Shown here: positions 27,832 through 37,020 of the stretch, one piece after another | Position numbering within the stretch: position 1 is the first letter of the stretch | Layout: each line of letters opens with the position of its first letter | Source: Campylobacter hyointestinalis subsp. lawsonii | GTDB lineage: Bacteria > Campylobacterota > Campylobacteria > Campylobacterales > Campylobacteraceae | NCBI RefSeq assembly: GCF_013372165.1 | Contig: NZ_CP053828.1 | Span: 806,001 to 870,000 of the forward strand | DNA length: 64,000 nucleotides | Direction: 5' to 3' | Notes under the pieces: generated by a model | Seen by the model: only the letters and a program-made list of their open reading frames with translations | The model's database searches: none | Told to the model about the DNA's origin: nothing | Translations under genes and position numbers: made by a program

Positions 27832-29026
27832 AATTATTCAAGCTAAACGCAATATTGATGGATTTGTGGTTAAGACTCCATTTGGTTTTGCGCCAAAATT
27901 AAGCAAAATAGCAGATGCTCAAATTTATCTTAAAAAAGAGAATTTACAAATCACTGGAGCATATAAGGTTAGAGGTGCCTTTAATAAAATAGCTCATTTA
28001 GATGAAGCAGCCAAAAAGTGTGGTGTGGTAGCAGCAAGTGCTGGAAATCACGCTCAAGGTGTAGCTATCAGCGCAAGACATTTTGGTGTTAAAGCTGTCA
28101 TCATTATGCCTGAAGCTGCTCCGCTCTTAAAAGTAGCAGGGACAAAAGCTTTAGGTGCAGAAGTCATCTTAAAAGGAGACAATTTCGATGAAGCTTATGA
28201 GTTTGCTTTGCAGTATGCTAAAGAAAACTCTATGACCTTTGTGCATCCATTTGATGATGAGTTTGTTCAAGCTGGTCAAGGAACTATCGCTTTAGAGATG
28301 CTTGATGAGGTTGCAGATCTTGACTATATAGTAGCTCCTGTGGGTGGTGGCGGACTGATAAGCGGTGTGGCGAGTTGCGCTAAACAGATAAATCCAAACA
28401 TAAAAGTTATCGGTGTAAGCGCAAAAGGAGCGCCGGCGATGTTTGATAGTTTTAAAGCTAAAAAACAGCTAAACTCAAAATCTGTTAGAACTATAGCCGA
28501 TGGTATCGCCGTGCGTGACGCTAGTCCTATAACTTTGGCAAATATCATTGAGAGCGTTGATGAGATGGTACAAGTAGGCGATGATGAGATAGCAAACGCC
28601 ATACTCTATCTTTTAGAGCAACAAAAGATAGTAGTTGAAGGAGCTGGGGCAGTTTCAGTAGCTGCTCTTTTGGAGCGTAAGTTCAAATTTCCTAATGGTG
28701 CGAAGATAGGTGCTATACTAAGTGGCGGAAATATCGATGTTCAAATGCTAAATGTCATCATCGAAAAAGGTCTTATAAGAAGCTGTAGAAAGATGATCAT
28801 AAATGTTACTTTGATAGACAAACCAGGCGCTCTTATGGGGCTTACTGATGTTCTTAGAAGTTCTGGAGCAAATATCGTAAAGATAGACTATGATAGGTTT
28901 TCAACTAAGCTAAGTTATGGCGATGCGTCTATAACTATCACTCTTGAGACTAAGGGCAAGGAACATCAAGAAAAAGTGGCTTTGGCTCTAACTTCAGCAG
29001 GATATGAATTTACCCAAGAGTTTTAA
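27815..29026 (+). CDS. ilvA: Threonine ammonia-lyase (threonine dehydratase)
   Basis: Converts threonine to 2-oxobutyrate, the first step to isoleucine. 403 residues. PLP-binding Lys in ENLQITGAYKVRGAFNKI (residues about 43-60), the phosphate-binding GGGGL loop in VAPVGGGGLISGVA, and a C-terminal ACT-like domain (DKPGALMGLTDVLRSSGANI). The single ACT domain resembles the shorter IlvA/TdcB group more than the 514-residue E. coli IlvA, so feedback by isoleucine cannot be assumed. Confidence 0.93.
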   Translation: MISLNKIIQAKRNIDGFVVKTPFGFAPKLSKIADAQIYLKKENLQITGAYKVRGAFNKIAHLDEAAKKCGVVAASAGNHAQGVAISARHFGVKAVIIMPEAAPLLKVAGTKALGAEVILKGDNFDEAYEFALQYAKENSMTFVHPFDDEFVQAGQGTIALEMLDEVADLDYIVAPVGGGGLISGVASCAKQINPNIKVIGVSAKGAPAMFDSFKAKKQLNSKSVRTIADGIAVRDASPITLANIIESVDEMVQVGDDEIANAILYLLEQQKIVVEGAGAVSVAALLERKFKFPNGAKIGAILSGGNIDVQMLNVIIEKGLIRSCRKMIINVTLIDKPGALMGLTDVLRSSGANIVKIDYDRFSTKLSYGDASITITLETKGKEHQEKVALALTSAGYEFTQEF

Positions 29027-29332
29027 TATGTCGTATCTAGCTTAGTCTTATGTGTCTAGGCTAGATATAAATTCTTAAATTGCTTTGATAAAACTATATA
29101 AATTTAAAATCCATCTTAGCAATAAGATAGGCAAAACTCTTTTTTCTAAAACTACATTGTGCTTGATCTTTTCTAACTAAACTCATCTAGCCAAACCGAT
29201 ATTTATCCACCATATTTTTTAAAAAATTCAAAAAATTTCTAAACACATTTATGGTTCGCACCAAACTTTTTTTAAATTTAAATAAAGCTTTTCTAAATTT
29301 TTACGCCCATTTTTATAGCTTAAAAAGTTATC
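29027..29332. other. Intergenic region between convergent ilvA and the MCP gene
   Basis: 306 bases. A hairpin sits at 29034-29067; beyond it the DNA is AT-rich with no open frame of note, no tRNA-like structure and no recognisable gene remnant. Confidence 0.6.
29034..29067 (+). terminator. Hairpin after ilvA
   Basis: 12-base stem TATCTAGCTTAG / CTAGGCTAGATA (one G-T wobble) with a 10-base loop, eight bases after the ilvA stop. The T content after it is modest (TAAATTCTT), so termination strength is uncertain. Confidence 0.55.
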
Positions 29333-30571
29333 CTAGCTTTTATCTGATATGATATTGTCAATATTTTTAAAAATTGCGCTACTATTTTGCTCGATCGAGT
29401 TAAATTTACTGACTAATCCATCAATATCTTGTCTATTTTTGTCTTTTAAAATATTTGCTATAGTCTCTAAGGCATCTTTGAGTTGAACCGCTTGTGATGG
29501 TTTGAATTTGGCAAAGTTTTTATCACAATCACTTAATAATTCATCTATATGTGCTTCTTGCTCTGGTGTGATAACTAGGTCATTTAGAGCGTTATTATAG
29601 GCATTAGTTTTAGCTAAGATTAGATCGATTTTGGTTAGAATTCCGATTGCTTTATTCTGTGTTAGTTCAGAGATTTTAGCCGTTGCAGTGGAGTCTGTGC
29701 TGAAATTTTGAAGTGTGTCTTTTAGCTTACTTGTATTATCAATGGCGGTTTGTGCTACTTTGTTTATCATATCAGTTGAGCGGTTTAGCTCATCAGCGTC
29801 TTGGCTTAGCATTGTTACGGTACTTTCTATATCAGCTGTGGCTTTGGCGGTATTTTCAGCTAATTTTCTAACCTCATCAGCCACCACGGCAAATCCCCTA
29901 CCATGCTCGCCTGCCCTAGCTGCTTCGATGGCTGCATTTAGGGCTAATAAATTTGTCTGGTCTGCGATATCTTTAATCAAATTTACCATACTGCTAATAT
30001 CAGTAGCTCTTTGGTATATGCTTTGTGTGGTTTGGTTGCTATTTGCGGTAATTACGCTGAAATTTGAGCTTAGCTCTTCTACATTATTTATGCTTTGTTT
30101 AGCTATATCTGCTGTTTGTCTGCTAGAATCAACAACCTTAGATAGATCATTTACACTCTCTATCAAATCTCTTTGGACCCTATCCATTCCGCTTGTGCCG
30201 TTGCCTAGCTCTGTGAATTTCTGACTCAAAATCCCTCTAATTCTGCCTTTTTGACCTTCTAAAACGCCACTTACGCCTTCGCTTAGAGATTCTGCGTTGT
30301 TTCTAAAAATCCCTTTAAATCCCTCAACATAGATATTTCGATACTCTTCGCCATTTCTGGCTGCTAAAATGCTACTTTGAGTCTCTCTTTGTAGGGCTTC
30401 TACTTGGTCTAAAAGGTCATTGATACACTTAGCTATAGTTACTAATCTAGAATCATTATCGATATTTGTAACTCTAGCTTCTAATTTTCCTTTTGATGCG
30501 GCGCATGCTACTGCTACTATCTCATTATAAACAATATCATCAAATTTGCTTTTTTTGCTAAATATACTCAT
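29333..30571 (-). CDS. Soluble methyl-accepting chemotaxis protein
   Basis: 412 residues with no membrane segment or signal peptide, so a cytoplasmic receptor. The signalling hairpin is typical: [37 protein letters not shown] (quoted in part; about residues 205-240), with flanking helices. The C-terminal 110 residues begin [16 protein letters not shown], which looks like the start of a CZB zinc-binding domain, but the usual His after KID is Leu. The start has AAAAGGATAGTAA upstream and lies three bases after the PAS-gene stop. The two presumably work together, as PAS protein and receptor do in the Campylobacter CetB/CetA pair. Confidence 0.9.
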   Translation of the reverse strand: MSIFSKKSKFDDIVYNEIVAVACAASKGKLEARVTNIDNDSRLVTIAKCINDLLDQVEALQRETQSSILAARNGEEYRNIYVEGFKGIFRNNAESLSEGVSGVLEGQKGRIRGILSQKFTELGNGTSGMDRVQRDLIESVNDLSKVVDSSRQTADIAKQSINNVEELSSNFSVITANSNQTTQSIYQRATDISSMVNLIKDIADQTNLLALNAAIEAARAGEHGRGFAVVADEVRKLAENTAKATADIESTVTMLSQDADELNRSTDMINKVAQTAIDNTSKLKDTLQNFSTDSTATAKISELTQNKAIGILTKIDLILAKTNAYNNALNDLVITPEQEAHIDELLSDCDKNFAKFKPSQAVQLKDALETIANILKDKNRQDIDGLVSKFNSIEQNSSAIFKNIDNIISDKS

Positions 30572-30574
30572 TTA

Positions 30575-31096
30575 CTATCCTTTTACTCTTTGTAGTTCAT
30601 TGACAAAGCGGTCGTAAGTTGTATTGTGGGTAGCTAATAGATCGGCTATATATTTTTGGCTAGCTTCTATACCCCCCCCCAATTTCTCTAACTCTAGCAT
30701 TTTTTGGTATATCGGAATTATCTTCTCTACAGCTTTTGGATTAGCCTTGCGACGGACTGAGTAGTAGCCTATGATATTGCCACTTTCATCAAGAGAGCTT
30801 GTAACATTAGCAAAAACCCAGTAATATCCGCCATCAAAGGTTATATTTTTAACAAAAGCAAATATCTCTTGTTTGTTTTTTATCCTATCCCAAAGTAGCT
30901 TAAATACATATTTTGGCATATCATGATGGCGAACTATATTGTGATTTTTGCCTATGAGATCTGAATTTTTTGCATTTACGATATTTAAAAAATAGCTATT
31001 AGCATAAGTAATGTGGCCTTTTAAATCTGTCTTTGTAGTAATGAAAGCCTCATCACCAATCTCTTTTTGATGATTATATATCATTTTGAAATTCAT
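30575..31096 (-). CDS. Aer-like PAS-domain sensor protein with a poly-G tract
   Basis: 173 residues. Single PAS domain of the Aer/CetB kind: TDLKGHITYANSYFLNIV, NIVRHHDMPKYVFKLLWDRI, GGYYWVFANVTSSLDE and GYYSVRRKANP. In Aer and CetB this domain binds FAD for energy taxis; FAD binding here is inferred. The start ATG at 31096 has AGGAG six bases upstream; an earlier in-frame ATG at 31120 lacks such a site. After the PAS domain the frame crosses nine G residues (30672-30680, coding LGGG) and ends 34 codons later, three bases before the chemoreceptor start. In the other two frames it stops within five codons of the tract. Confidence 0.88.
   Translation of the reverse strand: MNFKMIYNHQKEIGDEAFITTKTDLKGHITYANSYFLNIVNAKNSDLIGKNHNIVRHHDMPKYVFKLLWDRIKNKQEIFAFVKNITFDGGYYWVFANVTSSLDESGNIIGYYSVRRKANPKAVEKIIPIYQKMLELEKLGGGIEASQKYIADLLATHNTTYDRFVNELQRVKG
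30672..30680 (-). repeat. Poly-G (9) tract in the PAS gene
   Basis: Nine G on the coding strand. With 8 G the frame reads GGG GTA TAG; with 10 G it reads TAT AGA AGC TAG. Both drop the last part of the protein. Tracts of this length in Campylobacter are commonly phase-variable. Confidence 0.85.
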
Positions 31097-31337
31097 TTTA
31101 ACTCCTAATATTTTCATCATTGTATCTAATAATATATTAAAAAATTATAATATAAATTAATCTAAATAGATATCTAATTTTCTGTTTGCGGACTTGTAAA
31201 GACAAAGCTAAGAGCTAAAAATAACGATAAAAGATATCATTTAAATTTAAAATACACGCGACAAAAAACTAATATTTTTTAAATATTTATATGGCTATTA
31301 TTTTAAAAATTTCAATATATTTTATGCTTATCTAGGG

Positions 31338-31343
31338 TAAAAT
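31338..31343 (+). promoter_or_regulatory. Predicted -10 box of glmU
   Basis: TAAAAT in CTAGGGTAAAATATCC, 27 bases before the glmU start and after a T-rich run. The preceding 270 bases are the divergent gap to the PAS gene and hold nothing else recognisable. Confidence 0.5.
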
Positions 31344-31370
31344 ATCCCCACTAAATTTAAAGAGAAAAAG

Positions 31371-32681
31371 ATGAATGATATAAGCATAATAATCCTAGCA
31401 GCCGGTAATGGCACACGTATGAAATCAAGCAAATCAAAGGTTTTGCACGAGCTTTGTGGTGAGCCTATGATAACTCACATACTAAAAAAATCCTATGAAA
31501 TAACTAGCGATGTTAGAGTCGTCTTGTCATATCAGTTTGAAGAGGTAAAAAGCGTAGTTTTAGCAGAATTTGAAAATACTAAAATTTGCAAACAAGATAT
31601 AGTAAATTTCCCAGGAACCGCAGGAGCACTAAGAGCTGCTATAAATGATCTAAATTCAAAAAAAACACTTATCATCTGCGGAGATATGCCTTTAGTGCAA
31701 GTCGATGAGCTAAAAGCACTTTGTAAAAACAGTTCAGACGTCACGCTTAGCGCATTTAAAGCTATAGATCCAAACGGATATGGCAGAGTCATAACAAAGG
31801 ATAAAAAAGTAGTAAAGATCGTAGAGCAAAAAGACGCAAACGAAGATGAGATTAAAGTAGATCTTTGCAATGCAGGAGCATATTGTTTTGATACGAATTT
31901 ACTTAAAGATCTTATTCCGCTTATCAAAAACAACAACGCTAGTAAAGAATTTTATCTCACCGATGCCATAGAACTAGCTATAAATAGAGGTTTTAGCGTA
32001 AGTTTTAGTTTGGTTAGTGAAGCAAATTTTATGGGTATAAACGATAAATTTGCTCTAAGCTTGGCAGAAGAGATTATGCAAAATTCTATAAAAGAAAAAC
32101 TTATGAAAAATGGTGTCATAATGCACCTTCCAAAAACTATTTTTATAGATAGTAGAGCAAAGTTTGAAGGAGAATGTATAATCGAGCCAAATGTTATGAT
32201 AATAGGAAACTCTGTGATAAAAAACTCGGTTATCAAAAGTGGCTCGGTCATAGAATATAGTCAAGTAGATAGCAGCGACGTAGGACCTATGGCTCATTTA
32301 AGACCAAACTCAAAGATCCAAAAAACACATATCGGAAATTTCGTCGAGCTTAAAAACGCTAACTTAGATACCGTAAAAGCTGGGCATCTAAGCTACCTTG
32401 GAGATTGTGATATAAGTAGTGGTACAAATATAGGATGTGGCACTATAACTTGCAATTATGATGGTAAAAAAAAGCATAAAACTATCATAGGCAAAAACGT
32501 ATTTATAGGAAGCGATACTCAGTTAGTCGCCCCACTAAGCATAGCTGATGATACTCTAGTAGCAGCTGGAAGCACTGTCACAAAAGATAGCAATAAAGGC
32601 GATCTAATCATCACTAGAAATGCTCAAATCAACAAACCCATGTATTTTTACAAATTTTTTGGTAAAAATGATGAAAAATAA
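31371..32681 (+). CDS. glmU: Bifunctional GlcNAc-1-phosphate uridyltransferase / glucosamine-1-phosphate acetyltransferase
   Basis: Makes UDP-GlcNAc for peptidoglycan and LPS. 436 residues. The N-terminal pyrophosphorylase domain has ILAAGNGTRMKSSKSKVLH. The C-terminal left-handed beta-helix has hexapeptide repeats (MIIGNSVIKNSVIKSGSVIE; NIGCGTITCNYDGKKKHKT; IGSDTQLVAPLSIADDTLVA). The start is the ATG after AAGAGAAAAAG. It overlaps coaBC by 14 bases. First gene of the glmU - coaBC - hypothetical - uppS - prepilin peptidase - LptF/G - truA block known from C. jejuni. Confidence 0.96.
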   Translation: MNDISIIILAAGNGTRMKSSKSKVLHELCGEPMITHILKKSYEITSDVRVVLSYQFEEVKSVVLAEFENTKICKQDIVNFPGTAGALRAAINDLNSKKTLIICGDMPLVQVDELKALCKNSSDVTLSAFKAIDPNGYGRVITKDKKVVKIVEQKDANEDEIKVDLCNAGAYCFDTNLLKDLIPLIKNNNASKEFYLTDAIELAINRGFSVSFSLVSEANFMGINDKFALSLAEEIMQNSIKEKLMKNGVIMHLPKTIFIDSRAKFEGECIIEPNVMIIGNSVIKNSVIKSGSVIEYSQVDSSDVGPMAHLRPNSKIQKTHIGNFVELKNANLDTVKAGHLSYLGDCDISSGTNIGCGTITCNYDGKKKHKTIIGKNVFIGSDTQLVAPLSIADDTLVAAGSTVTKDSNKGDLIITRNAQINKPMYFYKFFGKNDEK

Positions 32682-33834
32682 AAGAGTTTTACTAGCAGTT
32701 TGTGGAAGCGTAAGCTTTTATAAGGCTTACGAAATTCTAAGTATCCTAAAAAAAGAAGGGGCAAATGTCCGCGTTATGCTAAGTGATGGAGCTTTAAAAT
32801 TTACAAATATTTTAAGTTTTGAAGCACTTTGTGATGAAAAAGTACTTTCTAGCGTGAGCGAAGACTGGCAAAAAGGAGTAAATCATATAAACTATAGCAA
32901 AAACGACCTTATCATCATAGCGCCGGCTTCTGCAAACACTATAAATAAAATAGCGTATGGCATCGCAGATAGCGTATTTTTACAAACCATACTAGCTTCT
33001 ACTTGCCCAAAGCTTATAGCGCCTTCAGCAAATAACAATATGCTTGAAAACTTTGCAACCAAAAAAAGCTTAGAGATACTCTTGCAAAACGGTTATGAGA
33101 TCTGTGAGCCAGTCTCAAAAACTCTAGCTTGTAAAGACTTTGGAAAAGGCGCTTTGAATGAACCTAAAACTATAGTTGCTATGGCTAGAAGAATTCTAAA
33201 CAAAGACGAGTTTTACGCAAACAAAAAAGTCATTATCACAGGCGGAGCCACAACAGAGAAAATAGACGACGTAAGAGGTATCACAAACTTTTCTAGCGGT
33301 AAAATGGCAAAAGCCCTAGCAGACGCATTTTACTACGCTGGAAGTGAGGTTATTTTCATCAGTTCAACGCAGTTTGAAGTGCCATATAAAATAGTTAAAT
33401 TTCAAAGCTCAAATGAGCTTTTAGAAACTCTAAATTCACAAAAAGTAAAGGATAATGATCTGCTAGTTATGTGCGCGGCAGTCAGCGACTATATACCAAA
33501 AAATAAATTCAATGGCAAGATGAAAAAAGATAAAAATGGGCTAAATTTAGAGCTAGTTTTAAATAAAGACATACTAAAAAATATAAATTTAAACTGCAAG
33601 AAAATCGGCTTCAAAATGGAAATGGATAAAAAGACAGCAGTGCAAAATGCTTTAAATTTACTAAAAGATAAAAATCTAGACGCTGTTTGCTTAAATATTT
33701 TAGGAGATGAAATAAACTTTGGAAGCGACGAAACAACCATTTGCTTTATCACTAAAACAGATTCAAAATCCACAGAGCTAAAAAGTAAATTTGAAGTCGC
33801 AAAAGAGATAGTGGAGTTTAGTAAATTTATATGA
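32668..33834 (+). CDS. coaBC: Phosphopantothenoylcysteine decarboxylase / synthetase
   Basis: Two steps of coenzyme A synthesis in one protein of about 388 residues from the ATG at 32668 (a second ATG follows). The CoaC flavoprotein domain begins RVLLAVCGSVSFYKAYEIL and has the APASANTINKIAYGIAD and PSANNNMLENFATKKS segments. The CoaB domain begins near KKVIITGGATTEKIDDVRGITN and includes VMCAAVSDYIPKN. The frame extends 48 bases further upstream into glmU but the family N-terminus fits 32668. Overlaps the next gene by four bases. Confidence 0.95.
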   Translation: MMKNKRVLLAVCGSVSFYKAYEILSILKKEGANVRVMLSDGALKFTNILSFEALCDEKVLSSVSEDWQKGVNHINYSKNDLIIIAPASANTINKIAYGIADSVFLQTILASTCPKLIAPSANNNMLENFATKKSLEILLQNGYEICEPVSKTLACKDFGKGALNEPKTIVAMARRILNKDEFYANKKVIITGGATTEKIDDVRGITNFSSGKMAKALADAFYYAGSEVIFISSTQFEVPYKIVKFQSSNELLETLNSQKVKDNDLLVMCAAVSDYIPKNKFNGKMKKDKNGLNLELVLNKDILKNINLNCKKIGFKMEMDKKTAVQNALNLLKDKNLDAVCLNILGDEINFGSDETTICFITKTDSKSTELKSKFEVAKEIVEFSKFI

Positions 33835-34502
33835 TAAGTAAAATTTCAAAGATCCAAGCTCAAAATACGCCAAATAGCACCACTATCATAAATGCAAGTC
33901 TTCCTGTCATCATAAAAGTCATAGAAAAAACCGGATACAATAGATACAATCTCAAATTTGGAAGTAAATTTCTAAGTACAAAATCACAGCGAGATCTTGA
34001 AGTAGGTGGTGAATATTTCGCAAATATAAGCTCTCAAAGCGGTGGCGTGATAAATATAAACGGACTTATCAAAAGACAATCTTACCACTATTTAGAAGAT
34101 GGAGCGAGTTTGGTAGAATACCTGCTTACAAATGGCGATCTAGATCTATTTGCTAAAGAGATCAAAAACCGCCTTGCTAGGGCAAAAAATAGTACGGATT
34201 TTAGCATATACACATCTATGATACTAGCATTAGAAAGCGGAATAATCAGCGTTCCATTTCTATATGAGAATAGATACGCGCTAATAGAGATAAAACTTGG
34301 AGATCCACTTGAGCTATATCTACTTTTTGACAATTTTGCACCATTTAAAGCACTTATAAGTGAAGGTAAATTTATAAAGATAACTACCCCATATAAGAGC
34401 TTTTCGTCAGCATTTTATAATATTTTTGGTTGTAATTGCGAAGTAGGAAATGTAGAGCCATTTTGGCAACAAAAAGAAAATTTTTTAGATTTTAGAGGTT
34501 AA
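33831..34502 (+). CDS. Conserved hypothetical protein
   Basis: 223 residues, not recognised. No signal peptide, membrane segment or known motif. The first 75 residues look like a small beta domain (PVIIKVIEKTGYNRYNLKFG; DLEVGGEYFANISSQSGGVI), an arrangement reminiscent of OB or FliK-N-terminal-like segments in other Campylobacter proteins, but this is weak. A C-terminal Cys pair is present (FGCNCEV). It sits between coaBC and uppS, overlapping coaBC by four bases, and a gene of unknown role holds the same place in C. jejuni. Confidence 0.78.
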   Translation: MISKISKIQAQNTPNSTTIINASLPVIIKVIEKTGYNRYNLKFGSKFLSTKSQRDLEVGGEYFANISSQSGGVININGLIKRQSYHYLEDGASLVEYLLTNGDLDLFAKEIKNRLARAKNSTDFSIYTSMILALESGIISVPFLYENRYALIEIKLGDPLELYLLFDNFAPFKALISEGKFIKITTPYKSFSSAFYNIFGCNCEVGNVEPFWQQKENFLDFRG

Positions 34503-34505
34503 GAC

Positions 34506-35189
34506 TTGAATAAACTAGATCACTTAGCTATCATAATGGACGGCAATGGTAGATGGGCTAAAAATAGGGGGCTTGTCCGCACAAAAGGACACGAAGCAGG
34601 AGCTAAAGCCGTCACAGATATCGCTAAGTTTTGCATAGAAAATTCTATTAAGAATTTAACTCTTTACGCATTTAGCACAGAAAATTGGAAAAGACCTAAA
34701 AAAGAGATAGATTTTCTAATGAAATTACTAAAAGATTTTCTAGTATCAAAACAAGATCTATTTATACAAAATAGCATTAAATTTCACACTATAGGCGATA
34801 TAGAGCCTTTTAGCAATGATTTAAAAGACGAGATATCAAATTTAAAAAATCTCACTTCTAAATTTGATAAACTAAATTTTATTTTAGCTATAAATTACGG
34901 CGGTAGAGATGAGATAATTCGCGCTGCAAATAAAGCCATAGAAGATAGCAAAGATGGAAAACTTAGCGAAAAAAGCTTAAGCCAGAATCTAGATACGAGC
35001 GAGTTTGGCGACGTAGATTTACTCATTCGAACAGGTGGCGAGCAAAGACTCAGCAACTTTTTGCTTTGGCAAGCAAGCTATGCGGAGCTCTATTTTACGC
35101 CGACGCTTTGGCCAGATTTTAAAAGCAGCGAACTTAAAGATATCATCCAAAAATATCAAAAAACGCATAGAAAATTTGGAGGTCTGTAG
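34506..35189 (+). CDS. uppS: Undecaprenyl diphosphate synthase
   Basis: Makes the C55 lipid carrier for peptidoglycan and surface glycans. 227 residues from a TTG start (AGAGGTTAAGAC upstream). Cis-prenyltransferase signatures: LAIIMDGNGRWAKNRG (catalytic Asp), LYAFSTENWKRP, and near the end DLLIRTGGEQRLSNFLLWQ and YFTPTLWPDF. It shares a base with the next start (TAGTG). Confidence 0.95.
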   Translation: MNKLDHLAIIMDGNGRWAKNRGLVRTKGHEAGAKAVTDIAKFCIENSIKNLTLYAFSTENWKRPKKEIDFLMKLLKDFLVSKQDLFIQNSIKFHTIGDIEPFSNDLKDEISNLKNLTSKFDKLNFILAINYGGRDEIIRAANKAIEDSKDGKLSEKSLSQNLDTSEFGDVDLLIRTGGEQRLSNFLLWQASYAELYFTPTLWPDFKSSELKDIIQKYQKTHRKFGGL

Positions 35190-35998
35190 TGGAAATTTAC
35201 TATGCGTTATTTTTTATATTTGGAGTTTGTATCGGCTCATTTTGCAATGTTTTAATTTGCAGAATGCCACTTGGAAAAAGCACCATATATCCGCCTAGTC
35301 ATTGTCCAAAATGCAAACAAAATCTCAAATATATCCATAATATACCGCTGTTTTCTTGGATATTTTTAGGCGGACGCTGTGCATTTTGTAAAACAAAAAT
35401 TTCTATTATTTATCCGCTAGTTGAGTTTGCTTGTGGTATATTTGCTATGGCTGGACTATATTTGGGCGAAGGCTTGGTAAATTCGGCGTTTTTAGGACTT
35501 TGCTTTATACTACTTTTTACGTTAAGCATTATAGATTTTAAACACAACGCCGTACCTGAGATCTTGCTTATATCTGCATACTTTTTTGCTGTTTTTAGTG
35601 TTTTAAATTTAACCTTTAATGTATTAGATGGCGACTTTTATAGATCTCCTATTATAGTTTCTTTTATATTTGCCGGAGGTATTACTATCATCAAAAGCAT
35701 TGCAAGTGCTTGGATAAATAGAAAAAATAACGGCGAGATAATAGAAGCTATGGGAGATGCAGATAGTATCATTATAGCGATCATTGGACTGCTTTTAGGA
35801 GTAAAACTTGGTGTTATAGCTATACTTTTAGCAGGTATTTTACAGATAATTTTACATATAATTTTACGCATAAAATCAAACCAAACAGAAGCGCCTTTCA
35901 TACCGTCATTAAGTTTTGCACTATTTTTAGTTATGATTTTTAGAGACTTTTTCTTAGAACTTTTTGACATTTATACTAAATTTATGGGGTTAAAATGA
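35189..35998 (+). CDS. Prepilin peptidase (A24 family)
   Basis: 269 residues from GTG. Polytopic inner-membrane aspartyl protease that trims type IV prepilin-like signals. The cytoplasmic loop holds two CxxC pairs (PKCKQN at about residue 40 and CAFCKTK near 65). The two catalytic Asp are in SIIDFKHNAVP and AMGDADSIIIA, the latter an AxGD variant of GxGD. In C. jejuni the equivalent gene lies in the same block and belongs to the DNA-uptake (type II secretion-like) system; this role is inferred here. Overlaps the next gene by four bases. Confidence 0.9.
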   Translation: MEIYYALFFIFGVCIGSFCNVLICRMPLGKSTIYPPSHCPKCKQNLKYIHNIPLFSWIFLGGRCAFCKTKISIIYPLVEFACGIFAMAGLYLGEGLVNSAFLGLCFILLFTLSIIDFKHNAVPEILLISAYFFAVFSVLNLTFNVLDGDFYRSPIIVSFIFAGGITIIKSIASAWINRKNNGEIIEAMGDADSIIIAIIGLLLGVKLGVIAILLAGILQIILHIILRIKSNQTEAPFIPSLSFALFLVMIFRDFFLELFDIYTKFMGLK

Positions 35999-37020
35999 AT
36001 AGGGTAAATAGATATCTTTTTAATAGCTTTTTGAGTACTTTTATATCTTTATTTGCTACTCTTTTTCTTATTATGTCGATTGTATTTTTTTTGCAGATAG
36101 CTCGCATTACAAGCTATATAGAGATAAGCTTTGTAGAACTTCTTAGACTGTATCTATTTATGATGCCCCAAATCCTACTTTTTACTACACCAATAGCATT
36201 TTTTGTATCCGTTGCTATGAGCTTTTTTAAACTATCAAAAGAAAATGAAAGTATAGTTTTATTTACACTCGGGCACAATCCAAAAAATATAGCGAATTTT
36301 TTTATATTGATATCATTTTTGCTTTCATTCTTACTACTCATAAACTCTCTTATACTTATGCCTATGGCTCAAAATTTAAATGATGATTTTATACGATACA
36401 AAAAAACAGAACTTAGTCTAAATATAAAACCTAGCGAATTTGGACAAAAATTTGGCGACTGGATGGTATTTATAGAAAAAAGAAACGAGCAAAAAGATCT
36501 GCCAGAGTATGAAAATATAGTCATGTACAACACAGCAGATGATAAAGAACGATTTATAATGGCTCATAGTGGAGATATAAAAAATAACAACTCAAATTTA
36601 GAACTTTTACTTCTAAATGGAAAAATGTATGACATATATGATGATAAATGGCACATAAGCACATTTGATGATATGACTATTAGGACATTTACTACAGATA
36701 CTGCTAAAGAAGATTACTCTTTAAAAGAGTACTGGAAAAAAGCGTTTAGCGACGATAAAAGAGCCAAAGATCTAAGCATTTACACACTTGTGTCTATATT
36801 TCCACTAGCCTCAGTATTGTTTGCTCTAAGCTTTGGTATAGTTACTTATAGATATGAAAAAGGCATTATATATTTTGGAATTTTCGGTGTTTTGTTTGTA
36901 TATTTTGCTCTAATAATGATCTTTGCAAAACAGGTGTTTTACGCGGTTCCGCTTATATTTCTTGGCTTCATTATATCTTCTATGCTGATTTTTAGCAAGA
37001 AAATACTTAAAAAATACTAA
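35995..37020 (+). CDS. LptF/LptG-family LPS export permease
   Basis: 341 residues with six membrane segments, three at each end, around a periplasmic beta-jellyroll (about residues 130-255), the layout of YjgP/YjgQ (LptF/LptG). Together with LptB it lifts LPS from the inner membrane. MNRVNRYLFNSFLSTFISLF is a typical LptF-type start. Whether it is LptF or LptG cannot be settled by eye. It directly abuts truA (no spacer). Confidence 0.85.
   Translation: MNRVNRYLFNSFLSTFISLFATLFLIMSIVFFLQIARITSYIEISFVELLRLYLFMMPQILLFTTPIAFFVSVAMSFFKLSKENESIVLFTLGHNPKNIANFFILISFLLSFLLLINSLILMPMAQNLNDDFIRYKKTELSLNIKPSEFGQKFGDWMVFIEKRNEQKDLPEYENIVMYNTADDKERFIMAHSGDIKNNNSNLELLLLNGKMYDIYDDKWHISTFDDMTIRTFTTDTAKEDYSLKEYWKKAFSDDKRAKDLSIYTLVSIFPLASVLFALSFGIVTYRYEKGIIYFGIFGVLFVYFALIMIFAKQVFYAVPLIFLGFIISSMLIFSKKILKKY

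Noticed and set aside
34566-34570. G5 run in uppS and similar short runs as phase-variable tracts
   Set aside because: Five residues is too short for frequent slippage, and the runs lie in essential housekeeping genes.
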